Part shown: positions 1 to 10,299 of the stretch, in pieces
Position numbering within the stretch: the stretch's first letter is position 1
Layout: the number at the start of each line of letters is the position of its first letter
NCBI GenBank assembly: GCA_034766995.1
Contig: CM068313.1
Location: 8,081,961-8,145,960 of the forward strand
DNA length: 64,000 nucleotides
Source: Acanthacorydalis orientalis
Lineage: Eukaryota > Arthropoda > Insecta > Megaloptera > Corydalidae
Reading direction: 5' to 3'
Program-made: the position numbers and the translations under genes
Notes under the pieces: model-generated
Told to the model about the DNA's origin: nothing
The model's database searches: none
Seen by the model: the letters and a program-made list of their open reading frames with translations, nothing else

Positions 1-870
1 AGAAAATCAAAAATGGTAAAAAATCAAATTTCGGTTGTAAAAATTATATTTGGTAATAACTGACGATAGTTTTGCCGGAAAATGATTATTTTCATACAAA
101 ATAATAGATTGACAATATAAAAATTGATTAATATTGAGTTTTTAAAATTTCGATTTTTAGACATGAAAAAAACCACGACCTACAGTATGCAAAATTTGGT
201 GAAAAATCTACATTTTCGAAAATCAATTTCTTTGATCTACAATCAAAGATCTGATATAAAATCATGGAAATCATTCATTAGAATTTTATTTTCGAATATA
301 AAACAACATTTATTTGCAGAAAACTGATTTTTAGGCTTCCTAATCATCGGTTCAGAACAAATTTCCTTATTTCATTCTTAAACGCTATTTTAAATGAAAA
401 TATTCATTTTTTTCACTGAAAATATTTATTCGGAACGTAATAATAAATATTGTATTAAAATTCTGTAACTTAATGAAGATAAATTCAAGTATTCTCATTT
501 TTTAGATTTTGTAAGAAAATCAAAAATGGTAAGAAATCAATTTTCGGTTGTAAAAATTATATTTGGTAATAACTGACGATAGTTTTGCCAGAAAATGATT
601 ATTTTCATACACAATATTAGATTGACAATATAAAAATTGATTAATATTAAGTTTTTAAAATTTCGATTTTTAGACATGAAAAAAACCACGACCTAGAAAA
701 TATTTATTCAGAACGTAATAATAAATATTATATTAAAATTCTGTAACTTAATGAAGATAAATTCAAGTGGTCTTGTTTTTTAGATTTTGTAAGAGAATCA
801 AAAATGGTAAAAAATCAATTTTCGGTTGTAAAAATTATATTTGGTAATAAAAAATGATGATAGTTTTGCT
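1..870 (+). repeat. ~512-bp tandem repeat array (SatA), two and a half units
   Basis: A block beginning AGAAAATCAAAAATGGTAA at the left edge recurs near 511 and again near 789. The first spacing gives a unit of about 512 bp. The second is about 278 bp because the second unit lacks roughly 230 bp after its CACGACCTA motif near 690. All three copies carry the same sub-blocks: a TTTTCGGTTG segment, ATTATATTTGGTAATAA and GACGATAGTTTTGCC. The array is cut by the window edge. Short open frames inside it, such as 124-327, differ between copies and are not taken as genes. The same unit occurs inverted at 10300-11860. Confidence 0.85.
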
Positions 871-1499
871 GTAACTCAAAAATTATATTGTAGAATTTTT
901 TTTCTTAAGTATTTTTTTCAAAATATCTGTTTAATTTATAGTGTATATGCACTAGAGATGAGAAAGTTTTTTTAGTTCTTGATGTAAGTATTTTTGTTTG
1001 CCTAATATAAAGAACATTAAAATTATTTCAAGCGATAAATTATTTATTGATTAGTTTAATTAATATTACTTAAATTAATATTACATAGTTTTCAAATATT
1101 TATATTTTCTTAGAAGCATACCACGCAAAACTTGTGTATTTATAAAGAAAATATCTAATTTACTAACAGTCAGCTGAAATAATAAGGTTAGATTTATATT
1201 ATTACTGTTTGATTAAACACCAATAAATATCTTAATTTATTCCTAGTAGTTCTCAAAGGTAGAGTATTATCATAACATCACCCGGTGTTCGTATTTAAAT
1301 TTACTACCAATTTCGTCGAATATCTATTCTAGAATAGAACGTAATTCAAACGGATACCATAAAACAAGATAATTTCTATCCAGAACTTAAATACAAAGAC
1401 AATAATGTTTCGATCAACGTAAACACAAATAATTACTACCTATGAACGAATTAAATCTAGCGTCTAGGTACATTTCACATCGACCTTATTCGAGATAGA
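871..1499. other. AT-rich stretch without recognised features
   Basis: This is low-complexity, T/A-dominated sequence. I found no repeat copy, hairpin or open frame worth naming. A GTAAGT donor-like string follows TTCTTGAT at about 984, but no convincing exon precedes it. Confidence 0.5.
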
Positions 1500-1960
1500 T
1501 CTGTGATCCGAGATCTATTCTCGAAATCGTAAAACCGGCGTGCCGTTCACAGCGAACGTGTCACACACTACAGGTGTGTTACAAGTACGCGTGTGTGTGC
1601 GTGCGTGCGTGTACACGTACAGACGTCTGCATGTGTGCGTGTGTACGCACCGCATCGCGTCATCCCGTGGGAGTAATCCAGAATCTCTCCCTGCGACCAT
1701 ACCATTGCTAGAGAGCATCATGTACACACAGCGTGGTGGCGGTGTTCGCAGATGCTAACTCTTGGAACAGATTAGCCGTGGCGGCGAAGTTGTTGTTGTT
1801 GTTACCAAATGTACGGCGTCAAAGATGGAGAATATATATATATATATATATATACACGTTTGTGTGTGGATGTTGTTGTTGGAGTCGCCGCATTTCTTCT
1901 CATTGTTCAAGACAGACAACGCGGATGATTATGGTGGTTGTAAAGGTATTTGCGGTAACG
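1500..1960. promoter_or_regulatory. CG-rich patch with GT/CG purine-pyrimidine tract
   Basis: Base composition changes sharply here, with many CpGs and an alternating GTGTGTGCGTGCGTGCGTG tract at about 1590-1612 that could adopt Z-form DNA. A (TTG) run near 1790-1803 and a (TA) run at 1832-1854 follow. Overlapping frames are open on both strands but their translations are repeat-like (Val-Cys-Val) and resemble no protein I know. Such CpG-bearing islands in AT-rich insect DNA often mark promoters or enhancers, but that is inference. Confidence 0.3.
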
Positions 1961-2057
1961 AGGTGTAAAAAGATGTTTGAGATGTTTGGGCGTTATTTTT
2001 TTCGTGTATCACGTTTAGTTCTTTTTTATCTTATGTTCTTTTTTCTTTTACGAATCA

Positions 2058-2085
2058 TATATGTATATATATATATATATATATA
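2058..2085. repeat. (TA)n microsatellite
   Basis: An uninterrupted alternating TA run follows ATATATG. Confidence 0.9.
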
Positions 2086-2086
2086 A

Positions 2087-3555
2087 AATAGGGATTCTAG
2101 TCCAAAAATATAATTAAATATATATCAGTATGTATGTAGGTTACTACTTAGTCAACATGTGTTTATTGACGATCCGTTTTCTTCTTAATGTGAAAAGACC
2201 GTAATTTCGAAACTGGTGCAAACTTTTACCCTGCTACAATACAAATTATATTGAAAACAGTAGTAAGAACAACCATACAGTCAATTTGGAAGAGAATTTC
2301 ACAATTAAATCATTTAATAATTAAATTTCCAAATGAGATAGCATTCAATTTTTGTGCAATATAACGCTTTTTCACGATTTATAATTATTTTTTTAAAAAA
2401 AATAAAAAATTATTGAAATTTGAAAAGATTTAATTTTTCTTTTAGATTTTTCTGTAACTTGTCATTTTGAAGATGTTGAAATTGCCATTAAAATGTACAT
2501 ATGAAATAATTAATAATTAATTAAATATTTTCGACCACACACTTTTCTGGGTTGTTGGATGAAACATGAATTATTTTCCGACAAATAATTCCTGAATTAA
2601 TAAAAAAAATAGGTAGTAGAATCGATTTTTTTATAGTCTAAACAATTTCCTTTCCAAACTTATTTTATACAGAAAAGTGTGATAAATATAAATTGAAAAG
2701 CAATATTTCTTGGTAGTACTTGAAAATTCTAATGAAATCTTGTTATAAAAACACTAGCTGAACGAAAAACAATTCCGAGAAAACCATATTCTTCGAACAA
2801 AACATCGATCCGCTTTAAAGCTTTCATTGAAATGAATTTATCACAATCTATACGTTGAGATTAACATCGCTGTGCATAATAAACGTGCATCCAACTATTA
2901 AGAAAAAAAAGATTAAAAGAAATTACGACCGCAGACTGTAATGTGAGATAAAGAAATAAAATAATACTTCGATTAACTCGAACAAAGACGTAGACGTTTC
3001 TCTTCCTCTCCATTTATGATTATCACGTGACCAGCAGTGTATCCGTCGATTGGTCGCACAAATAAAGAAACGGATTGAGGTCAAAGATAAGATGGAATAT
3101 TGATAATAACAATGAGTAATATATACATTATTGTGCTTAATGTCGACGTTTTTATATACGTTTTATAAGTTCTCAAAAGCTTCGTTCTTTACATTTTATT
3201 ATATTGTTCAACACAGAATGAAGAATTCGTCGACATGATAATAAAAAAAAACAACTTAGATAAAATAGTTTTGGATGGATGTGTCTGTCGTTGAATGATA
3301 ATAATAAAAATGTACAATGTATTTATTAGTCGTAAAAGTTTTTACCTTTTTGGTATAAATTGTTTTTCTAGAGTATTCTAGATAATTTATGAGTATTAGA
3401 ATAAAACATATTTTTATAGGATAGTTTATATTTTTTTAATTGTAGGATTTTATTTATTGTTACAGTTCTTAAAGAATTAGATTATTCTATTTTATATATC
3501 GTTTGATTTGATTTTTTTTTGAATTCTGATCTTATTGTTTTATTGATGTACGTTC
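2087..3555. other. AT-rich gap with one transcription-factor-site-like cluster
   Basis: This is mostly featureless AT-rich DNA. At about 3020-3085 a less AT-rich segment contains a palindromic E-box (TCACGTGA), an inverted CCAAT (GATTGG) and a nuclear-receptor half-site-like GAGGTCAAAG within about 60 bp. No coding potential is visible. Confidence 0.4.
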
Positions 3556-3558
<3 letters not shown>

Positions 3559-3614
<56 letters not shown>

Positions 3615-3720
3615 TATATATATATACATATATCTGTGTGTGTATGTATAAATGTATATATATATATATATATGTATATACACACATACACACACACATA
3701 TATACATACACACTTATAAA
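3559..3720. repeat. Compound (TA)n/(TG)n/(CA)n microsatellite
   Basis: A long TA run (about 3562-3627) passes into TGTGTGTGTATG, another TA run (about 3657-3673), then TACACACATACACACACACA. The TG and CA arms are inverted relative to each other, so the whole tract can fold back. Confidence 0.9.
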
Positions 3721-3746
3721 AGTAAGAGTAAAGTTATCTTAACACC

Positions 3747-3772
3747 GCCGTCTGTTTTTCAAACAAGACGGC
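3747..3772. other. CG-rich hairpin
   Basis: GCCGTCTGTTT, a three-base loop TTC, then AAACAAGACGGC form an 11-bp stem with one bulged base. It is conspicuous because the surroundings are AT-rich. Function unknown. Confidence 0.5.
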
Positions 3773-4843
3773 AGGAAACAATACAAGGACGAAGTGGAGG
3801 ATGAAATATTCTTTACAGCGAATTCATCTGATATTTTCATTTGCATACCACACTAATTCAACAGAATAATGTGTTTACGTCTATGGCGATGTACATTATT
3901 AATATATATATATATATATGATGTCTAGCAATGCCGTAGACCGGGTGAATACAGACTAGACATTACAATTCCGTTGTGAATCATTCCGTTTGTCTGCTTA
4001 GCAATGTCTCTTGCGTTGTCTATCAGTTGCTTGTTCGTATTGACACCGACCACTCTCTTCTCATATGCGTTTCAATGCGTTTCGCAGAGCCGTACTCGTC
4101 TACTTTATTTGATTGTTTTAATAAATTGATTATTAATGAGTTCGTTTTTAAATAGCTAGTTGTTACTGGACAATTAAAAAAATATTAGTAGAATTTTTAC
4201 AGTATAATTGTGATATTGATTGTAAAATGTATTGATTCTTAAATAATATTAATTTCGAATAATATACTCTGAGAATATAGTCCTAGAACTGTGGCTTAAT
4301 TTATTTTTATAGATAATTTTTTTCTATTATTGATATTATTTGAGTGTTGCATATGCGTAGAGATTCAAACATCCTCAGGGCGCTCAGAAAACTCTGTTGT
4401 TTTGATAAGAAGGCATGATGGTGTGTTGAAAGTGAAAATTTATTTGTGAAAGTAAATTCAGCTAACTACAACTATAATTGATATTTTTTTTTATGTTCAG
4501 TGAATTAGGTGTACAAATTAATTCGGTGTATTTTTTATAGAAAATGAATTTGTCATCATTGAGTATTGTATTAATATATCATGAGGATTATTTTAAATTA
4601 TTGTATTTATAAAATGATTTTATTATAATCATTCGAAGAGGGTTTCGTGTTAATTACTAGTGCTTTACTATCTTTTTTATCTAAATTTTCACTGATGATT
4701 TTTAATAACATTTTAATTCGGGCCTGAAAATGACATCTATCCTTTTAATTTTATTTTAATTTATAAAAGATTGTAAGTATTTAAATGAACATATTAGGTG
4801 TACATATCGATTAGGTGTTTTTTTTAAATATACATATAAATAA

Positions 4844-4887
<44 letters not shown>

Positions 4888-4916
4888 TGAATATTTACTG
4901 AAAAACAGACTGTATT

Positions 4917-5196
4917 TCAATCCTCAAAATATCTCCCATTATTTTGTATAACTTTATTCCATCTGTCTGATAACTGACGAATCCCTTGTCGAAAAAAGAT
5001 GGTGGCTTTGAGTCTTTGAAGTTGTAGTGTATTTTAGGATCTCTTTCACTGTTTTAGCATTTTTTTTGCATCCTTTATGTATCGCAATACTTTTCCCCAA
5101 AGCTAAAAAACCAATCCCGTGAACTTGGCAGAATTTTTTCAACTGGAATGCGAAAAGTATGCAATGTCTTATATACTGCTTTGCAGACACTATCAT
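4917..5196 (-). pseudogene. Internally deleted mariner transposase remnant
   Basis: On the minus strand a start region reads SAKQYIRHCILFAFQLKK, which resembles the N-terminal helix-turn-helix start of one mariner transposase group. After a few dozen codons the sequence jumps, with frame changes, to FFRQGIRQLSDRWNKVIQNN, matching the C-terminal signature of mariner transposases (short Gly-Ile segment, RW, K, I, NNG, Y/F), ending at a TGA at 4917-4919. Everything between, including the catalytic aspartates, is missing. It cannot encode an active enzyme. The assignment rests on motif memory, not a search. Confidence 0.7.
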
Positions 5197-5411
5197 GTTT
5201 ACTACAATTTTCTGAAGCTATACCAAGTGCTTGGCCAAATATATAATGTTTTTAAATGTTAAGGTTGCCATTTCAAAATGTAATTAATTCAGTGCAAAGG
5301 CACCGAATTAACTTATACGTCTAACGATTGTAGAAAGTACTGAAAGTAATATGTGAATAGTGTTAAAACTTTGCATTTAAAATTTATAGTATTCTTCAGT
5401 ATGCAGTTCTT

Positions 5412-5450
5412 TCTGATACTGTATCTCAGTTCACTTTCACAAATCCTAAA
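5412..5450. repeat. FB-1 outer-end fragment
   Basis: CTGATACTGTATCTCAG followed by TTCACTTTCACAAAT matches the outer end of the FB-1 foldback family. Only the terminal part is present. Confidence 0.5.
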
Positions 5451-5532
5451 ACGGCTAGAAAATATTTTAATTTAAAACAGAGTTCTAATTGATTCAATTT
5501 TAAGGCAACTAATTAATTTGTACACCTAATAT

Positions 5533-6095
5533 TTAAAGTTTGGAGTGACTCAAAGAAAAATAAAGATTTTATTCAGGATGGAAAAATATTTGTTTGAGTA
5601 ATAAAAAAATAGTGTACTTTTTTTGTATAAAAGAACATTTTTTAAAATTAGTTTTTAAATTTTGAAATGGTTTGTTTTTCAATTTTTTATTCAAAGATAT
5701 TATCATAATATTTATTTTCGAATTAAAAGTTTTTTTTAAACTTCGAACTGTCTCTGAACTATTATTAAAATCTCTACTATTACCTTTCATATTCGAGATT
5801 AAAAAAAATATTTATTTTAAACTTAAGTTTTTCCTGTAAAAGTTTTTGTGATGAAATAGTTTAACCTTCCGTATCTACTGTTTATTTTTGTCGTCGGCGT
5901 TGCTGTTTTTCCATCTATTTCTTTGAAATGACTCGTGAAAAAAGCCTTTTGTTATTCTTTCTTTGTTGTCATTATTCAGAAATGGGGAATTCCAGAAACG
6001 TAATCATTAGTAAATTAGAACACATGCATGTTCTAAAAATAACACTGATCCCAACCCTGTCACTTGTTACGCGTCCATGTGTGCATACATACATA
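5533..6095. other. AT-rich gap, nothing recognised
   Basis: This stretch has long T runs and no repeat family member I could identify. The open frames at 5569-5790 and 5928-6119 have no recognisable motifs. Confidence 0.5.
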
Positions 6096-6600
6096 TGTGT
6101 GCGTAGAGTTAACAGTTGACATTCGTCGTCGCCGGACGTCTCAAGATCTTAAGACGTAATGTAACAGCAGCGCGGTAATAGTGTTTACAAGAATAGCGGT
6201 CTAGCCGCATACGTACCGTACGTACGTTTGTGTCAGTGCACGCGTCTTTCTTTCCAAAAAAGAATAAGAAAAAAAAATAAAAATAAAAGTGTCGGTCGTC
6301 TGCCGTCTCAATCTTCGTTTGGGAAATGACCTTCCGCGGTGACAAGTTCATCTGGTTCAATTACCGGCATTCGGTCCGGTGTATTGACCCTCTTTTACGA
6401 TTTCTATGCGGTAGTGGGTCTTCAGTCGATGGAATAGCAGAAGTAGAATAGTAGTTTTAACACATACGACAAAAAAGTACCTATATATTAAACTTGGTTC
6501 TGACGTGCCGTACTAACGCTGTTTCGTTTATTGTTTAAGTCTGATTGAGTTGACAATTTCGTGACTTGTGTTTGTGTCAGTGACGTTATTTCGTGTGTGT
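6096..6600. promoter_or_regulatory. CG-rich island, possible promoter
   Basis: CpG density is high from 6120 to 6250 and again from 6290 to 6400, with TACGTACCGTACGTACG palindromic runs near 6210-6227. Further on, CTATATATTAAAC at about 6481 resembles a TATA element, and TGTGTCAGTG near 6573 contains an arthropod initiator-like TCAGT. The spacing is too long for one promoter, so this is only suggestive. No open frame here resembles a known protein. Confidence 0.3.
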
Positions 6601-6812
6601 GTGTGTGTATGTGTAACGTGAATACCTATTTTATTTACCTATTCGAGTGTTTTTTCCTTTCCACTTCTGTCTGATATCTGTTTGCATACGACCTTGGTGT
6701 TACGGTAATTTAATTTATACTTTGTTGTAATTTTTTGTTTATGTTACTGTTATATTTAGTTATTTGCGGGGATATGACTCATTTTCAAATTCTTCCAATA
6801 CTCACACATACA

Positions 6813-6815
6813 TAC

Positions 6816-6847
<32 letters not shown>
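6813..6847. repeat. (TA)n microsatellite
   Basis: CACATACATACATATATATACA passes into an uninterrupted TA run. Confidence 0.9.
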
Positions 6848-6948
6848 TGATACAATAAAGTAATTATAAATGCATAAATTTGAAATAAATAAAATATTCG
6901 CATTGATTTATAATGTTTTATGATTATATCTGTCCCTCAGAGGTAAAC

Positions 6949-7120
6949 TATGGAAAGTTATTTTCACAAAAGAAATTTTTTTTTCACTCGAGAAACCATA
7001 AAGAAATGCCCGGTCAAAAATGTTCAATCAATCATTACTGATCAGTTTTTGACCGTAAACGTTTTTGTTGTTTATGGGGTTTGTGAAAGTGAATTTAGTG
7101 ATAGTGTCAGAACTGTATCG
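6949..7120. repeat. Miniature FB-1 foldback copy
   Basis: The left part reads TTATTTTCACAAAAG...GAAACCATAAAG, and the right part reads GGTTTGTGAAAGTGAATTTA then AGTGTCAGAACTGT, its inverted partner. The inner parts of both arms (the segment with the CATTTCGATGG motif) are deleted, leaving about 170 bp. It ends about 10 bp before mariner element 7131-7701. Confidence 0.65.
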
Positions 7121-7130
7121 TTGTAAGTTA

Positions 7131-7701
7131 TTAGGTTGGTAGGAATATAATTTCGGTTTTTGTTTTATGAATTATAACGTTATTTTTTTCAATGAAAGTG
7201 TCATTTAATTGGTTTATGTTAATATCATTGTAAAGTACATTTTTCGCTCTGTATTTTGGTAACATCGGATTTGGTTTTATTATTAATTTTATTTCAAATT
7301 GGGCTATTGAATTAAAGATGGAAAAGAAGTAAATAATATCAATTTTTTTATGAGTTCAAAACGGGTCATAAAACAGCAGAAACTGCTCTGTAAACTAAAC
7401 GACTCTTTTGGTGTGGGTACTGTTAAAAAACGCACGGTGCAATGGTGGTTCCAAAAATTTCGCTCTGGGGACGAGAGTCATGAAAATGTAGATAGTCGCA
7501 GGCGTCCTTATTCAGTTCATTACAACCAATTGGAGGCGTTAGTTGAATTAGAACCACGCACAAGTCGAGAGTTTGCAAAAAAGTGGTGTTAGCCATTAAA
7601 CAGTTTAACCACTTAAATAAAACAGCTAAGAAAATCAAAAAAGAGAAAAATGTATATGAATTTGAAGGTCACAAACCGCAATTATTTTTTTACCAACCTA
7701 A
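7131..7701 (+). mobile_element. Mariner deletion derivative, ends TTAGGTTGGTAGG
   Basis: The inverted ends are TTAGGTTGGTAGGAATATAA at 7131 and its diverged partner ending TACCAACCTAA at 7701. Both are flanked by TA (7129-7130 and 7702-7703), the target duplication of Tc1/mariner elements. At about 571 bp it is less than half the usual mariner length of 1.3 kb. Two sister copies of nearly the same structure lie at 30580 and 41969. It keeps the DNA-binding part of the transposase but no catalytic domain. Confidence 0.9.
7318..7591 (+). pseudogene. Mariner transposase N-terminal domain remnant
   Basis: The segment RTVQWWFQKFRSGDESHENV, followed by a basic RRRP, is the recognisable helix-turn-helix region of mariner transposases. 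The ancestral start is probably the ATG at 7318 (MEKK...), soon followed by a stop, and the frame that continues shifts by one base near 7385-7392. The second DNA-binding part (RTSREFAKK) is cut by a stop at about 7591. The D,D(34)D catalytic core is absent, so the remnant could at most bind ends, and even that needs an intact frame. Confidence 0.8.
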
Positions 7702-7716
7702 TACAAAGCTCAATTA

Positions 7717-7860
7717 TTTTTTTGTAAAGAATTTTAATATAAAATTATTAAGTAATCCACTTTAAATACAAAATGATTTAAAAATTATTTTTTTAAGTAA
7801 CATGCCAATCATTTTTAAAATAGTAGAAATGAATGATAACAGAAAATAAAAAAGAATTAA
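7717..7860. repeat. FB-2 repeat, single arm
   Basis: AAAGAATTTTAATATAAAAT, TCCACTTTAAATACAAAATG and CAATCATTTTTAAAATAG recur in the same order at 16113-16205. At 16139-16462 the unit is a two-armed inverted repeat; here only one arm is seen. Both copies lie directly beside mariner remnants. Confidence 0.7.
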
Positions 7861-8199
7861 CCAAAAATTCTTTTGGAAATTAGAACAAAAGAAACATGGA
7901 ATTTAATCCAGTATTACAAAACCGCACGAATATCTTCAAACCACACATCTTTAGTACGGATTTTATTCAAATTACGAATATATACAGAACTATTGAAAGA
8001 CTCGCAATATCTGTACAAAAGATCTATTTATATATACAATATATATATGCACTAGACAGACGATCAAAAGGACATATTCTTCAATGCTTTTCGTACATTC
8101 CACAAAGTAAATTAAACACAACACGACATCGAATCTTTTGATCATACACAATAGATTATTCGTCCTTTACCATTTTCGACACGTCAAACAATTGACAAG

Positions 8200-8400
8200 A
8201 ACAGTTTCTGTTTTGGACGCATGACCTCCAGTTCAACGAATATGTGAACGTCTGTGTGTGTGTGTGTACGCGTCCGTGGTTTAATTTAGCTACTGCGAAT
8301 TGAATGATCAAACAGTGTTCAAAGATACTCATATATCGTTGCTAAATGCTTTACTCAAAGTTTGCGCTTGTCTTTGATGTAAGTGCTTCTCTACCTATTT
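8200..8400. other. Mixed-composition patch with (TG)n and donor-like site
   Basis: A (TG) run lies at about 8252-8267. After it, a frame of about 28 codons (8295-8380) is open up to a TGA two bases before GATGTAAGTGC. The stop before the donor argues against a coding exon. Confidence 0.3.
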
Positions 8401-8894
8401 GGATTGTAAATTTGCTTGTACATTAGATACAGGGATGTGTAAATAAGATACGATCCATTGATACAGATATTATTCATTAGAAGGATAATTATGCATGAAA
8501 TAGTGGATAATTTCGAACTGTTTTGAAAAATGTTAGATTAATTGTTTAATTAGAAATTAATCAGCTTTGAAAATCATTTATCTAAATATCTGTTTTATTA
8601 TGTAATGATAAAATATCAAAAGATATAAAAAAATGATAACTTCAAATAATTTAATGCCAAATAAATTTCTGTTTATTATATAAATTTGATATTTGTTCTG
8701 ATCAACATTCGTTGTACGCAATAAAATGTTTTTTTCAATATGCAAATAAAAATGAAAATTGTAATCATTTAAAATTTATGTAAATAGTTTTTACTTTATT
8801 TTTTATTTTTATGATTTTTAAAAGAGTATTTATTATTCATGTATTGAAAAGATAAAATAGGATGTATTTTTATTTACAAGGTATATAACGTGCT

Positions 8895-9022
8895 CGTGAG
8901 CGAAATGCGTATAAGTAAGAATCAAAAATGATCAATATTGAAAATTTTTATTCAGAAAAAAAGTGGTTTGTAGAATGGAAAAAAGTTTATTTCTAAAAGT
9001 GAATATAGCCACAATACTGTGA
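8895..9022. repeat. FB-1 right half
   Basis: The copy reads GAGCGAAATGCGTATAAGTA, AATCAAAAATGATCAATA, then GTGGTTTGTAGAATGG and AAGTGAATATAGCCACAATA: the inner-to-outer order of one FB-1 arm. The opposite arm is missing. Confidence 0.65.
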
Positions 9023-9343
9023 TGGGATATATATATATTTCTGCCTGGAAAGTAAATTTTTATTTTTTTTATTACTTCTTAATTAAAAGAGGTATCAAAA
9101 CATTCCTTAAAGTAAAGTACATTTATCACAGTATATTTTCTTTGAAACTTTCGCATTGAAAGTCATATGAAGAGCTCATCAGTAGCGCAAAGGTTAAAAG
9201 AAATAACTCTTTAAAGAAGGAAATTAACTTCTAAAACACTCTACTGATAACAGGATGATACATTTTTTTTAAAAAACTGTGAATAATCAATATGGAAAGT
9301 ATAACTTTTGTAAAATTTTAAAGTAACTTTAAAAAAGATACAT

Positions 9344-9348
<5 letters not shown>

Positions 9349-9402
<54 letters not shown>
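9349..9402. repeat. (TA)n microsatellite
   Basis: Uninterrupted TA run of about 54 bp. Confidence 0.95.
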
Positions 9403-9404
<2 letters not shown>

Positions 9405-10299
9405 GTAACATATTATTTTTTCTAATTATTTTTCATTATAATATACGGATCGATTAATAAGTAATATCAGGATATCAGAATTAATTTAGGTTTTTTAATT
9501 GATTTTCAAATTATTGTTTCTTCGAAACTAATTTCAAATATATAAAAAAATCTGTAAATTTATAAATCAATTGTTAATTATAAAACTAGTAAGTATTGAT
9601 TATTAGAGCTTTAAAGAACTTGATTATACGAAGAAAACTAGTTTCTGTATACAGACATCACAATTTATAAGCATGTGATCTTTATCTGTTAAATTAAACA
9701 GCTTTGGCGATATTCCAATCTCTGATGATAACTTAATGCTGTAGTTATCGTAAATAAAATTATATATGAGTAGTTAATATGCATTAGTATTTTACTTTTA
9801 TGTTGACTAGATTTATTGTATTAAAATTTGCAATTTATATTGTCCGATGAAGTTAATTAAGATCAGTATTAAAAATTATTATTCAGTTTAATAAACTTTG
9901 CTGAAGTGAAGTAAGTTCGTGATAGGTTTATTTAATAATTGTGCTGGTACTGTTAAGCTAAATAGATATTTAAAGTAAAGAGATGTGAAAATGTATATTA
10001 TTTTATTTTTGTTTCTGTGCAGAGCTGTTAATATTTTTTATTTGAATAAATCTGCATACTGATTCATGAAAATTGATCGTTTTCTTTCTGTTTCTGTAAA
10101 TTTAAATTAGATAAAAATAAACTAAATTTTGATTATTTTAACTTATTTAAAAATAGCTGAGAAACATAAAATTTTACTACACCAATAAAAATAAGTGTCT
10201 ATTTCACAAATTTAGTTTTATTGTATTATTTTTGACTATACTATTTATAGCTACTTATAGATAGAAGTATTTAATCATAAAAAACAAGAAATTTTCTAT
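9403..10299. other. AT-rich gap, nothing recognised
   Basis: I see no hairpin, repeat family member or plausible exon here. Composition is uniformly AT-rich with short poly-A and poly-T runs. Confidence 0.5.

Larger units (their letters stand above)
4505..5529 (-). mobile_element. Composite mariner-like element, ends TTAGGTGTAC
   Basis: A left end TTAGGTGTACAAATTAATTC starts at 4505, and its inverted partner AATTAATTTGTACACCTAA ends at 5529 followed by TA. Inside, a second left end starts at 4794 after a TA, and a diverged right end (CACCGAATTAA...) stops near 5324. The simplest reading is one copy inserted into, or recombined with, another of the same family. The inner copy carries transposase remnants on the minus strand. 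A (TA)n run at 4850-4884 has expanded inside it. The family has three other truncated copies here (13081, 18110, 26652). Confidence 0.75.

Noticed and set aside
124..327. 67-codon frame in the left tandem array
   Set aside because: The equivalent frame is not kept in the other repeat units, so it is a by-product of the repeat.
1733..2086. 117-codon plus-strand open frame
   Set aside because: It runs through GT-rich and TA-rich simple sequence; the translation is low-complexity (poly-Leu, Ile-Tyr) and there is no motif or splice support.
6109..6360. 83-codon minus-strand frame in a CG-rich island
   Set aside because: It crosses an A-rich tract (poly-Phe/Tyr in translation), has no recognisable domain, and lies in DNA where stops are rare because of CG content.
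8295..8386. Exon ending at GATGTAAGTGC
   Set aside because: The only long frame has a TGA two bases before the donor, and the acceptor TTAATTTAG is weak.
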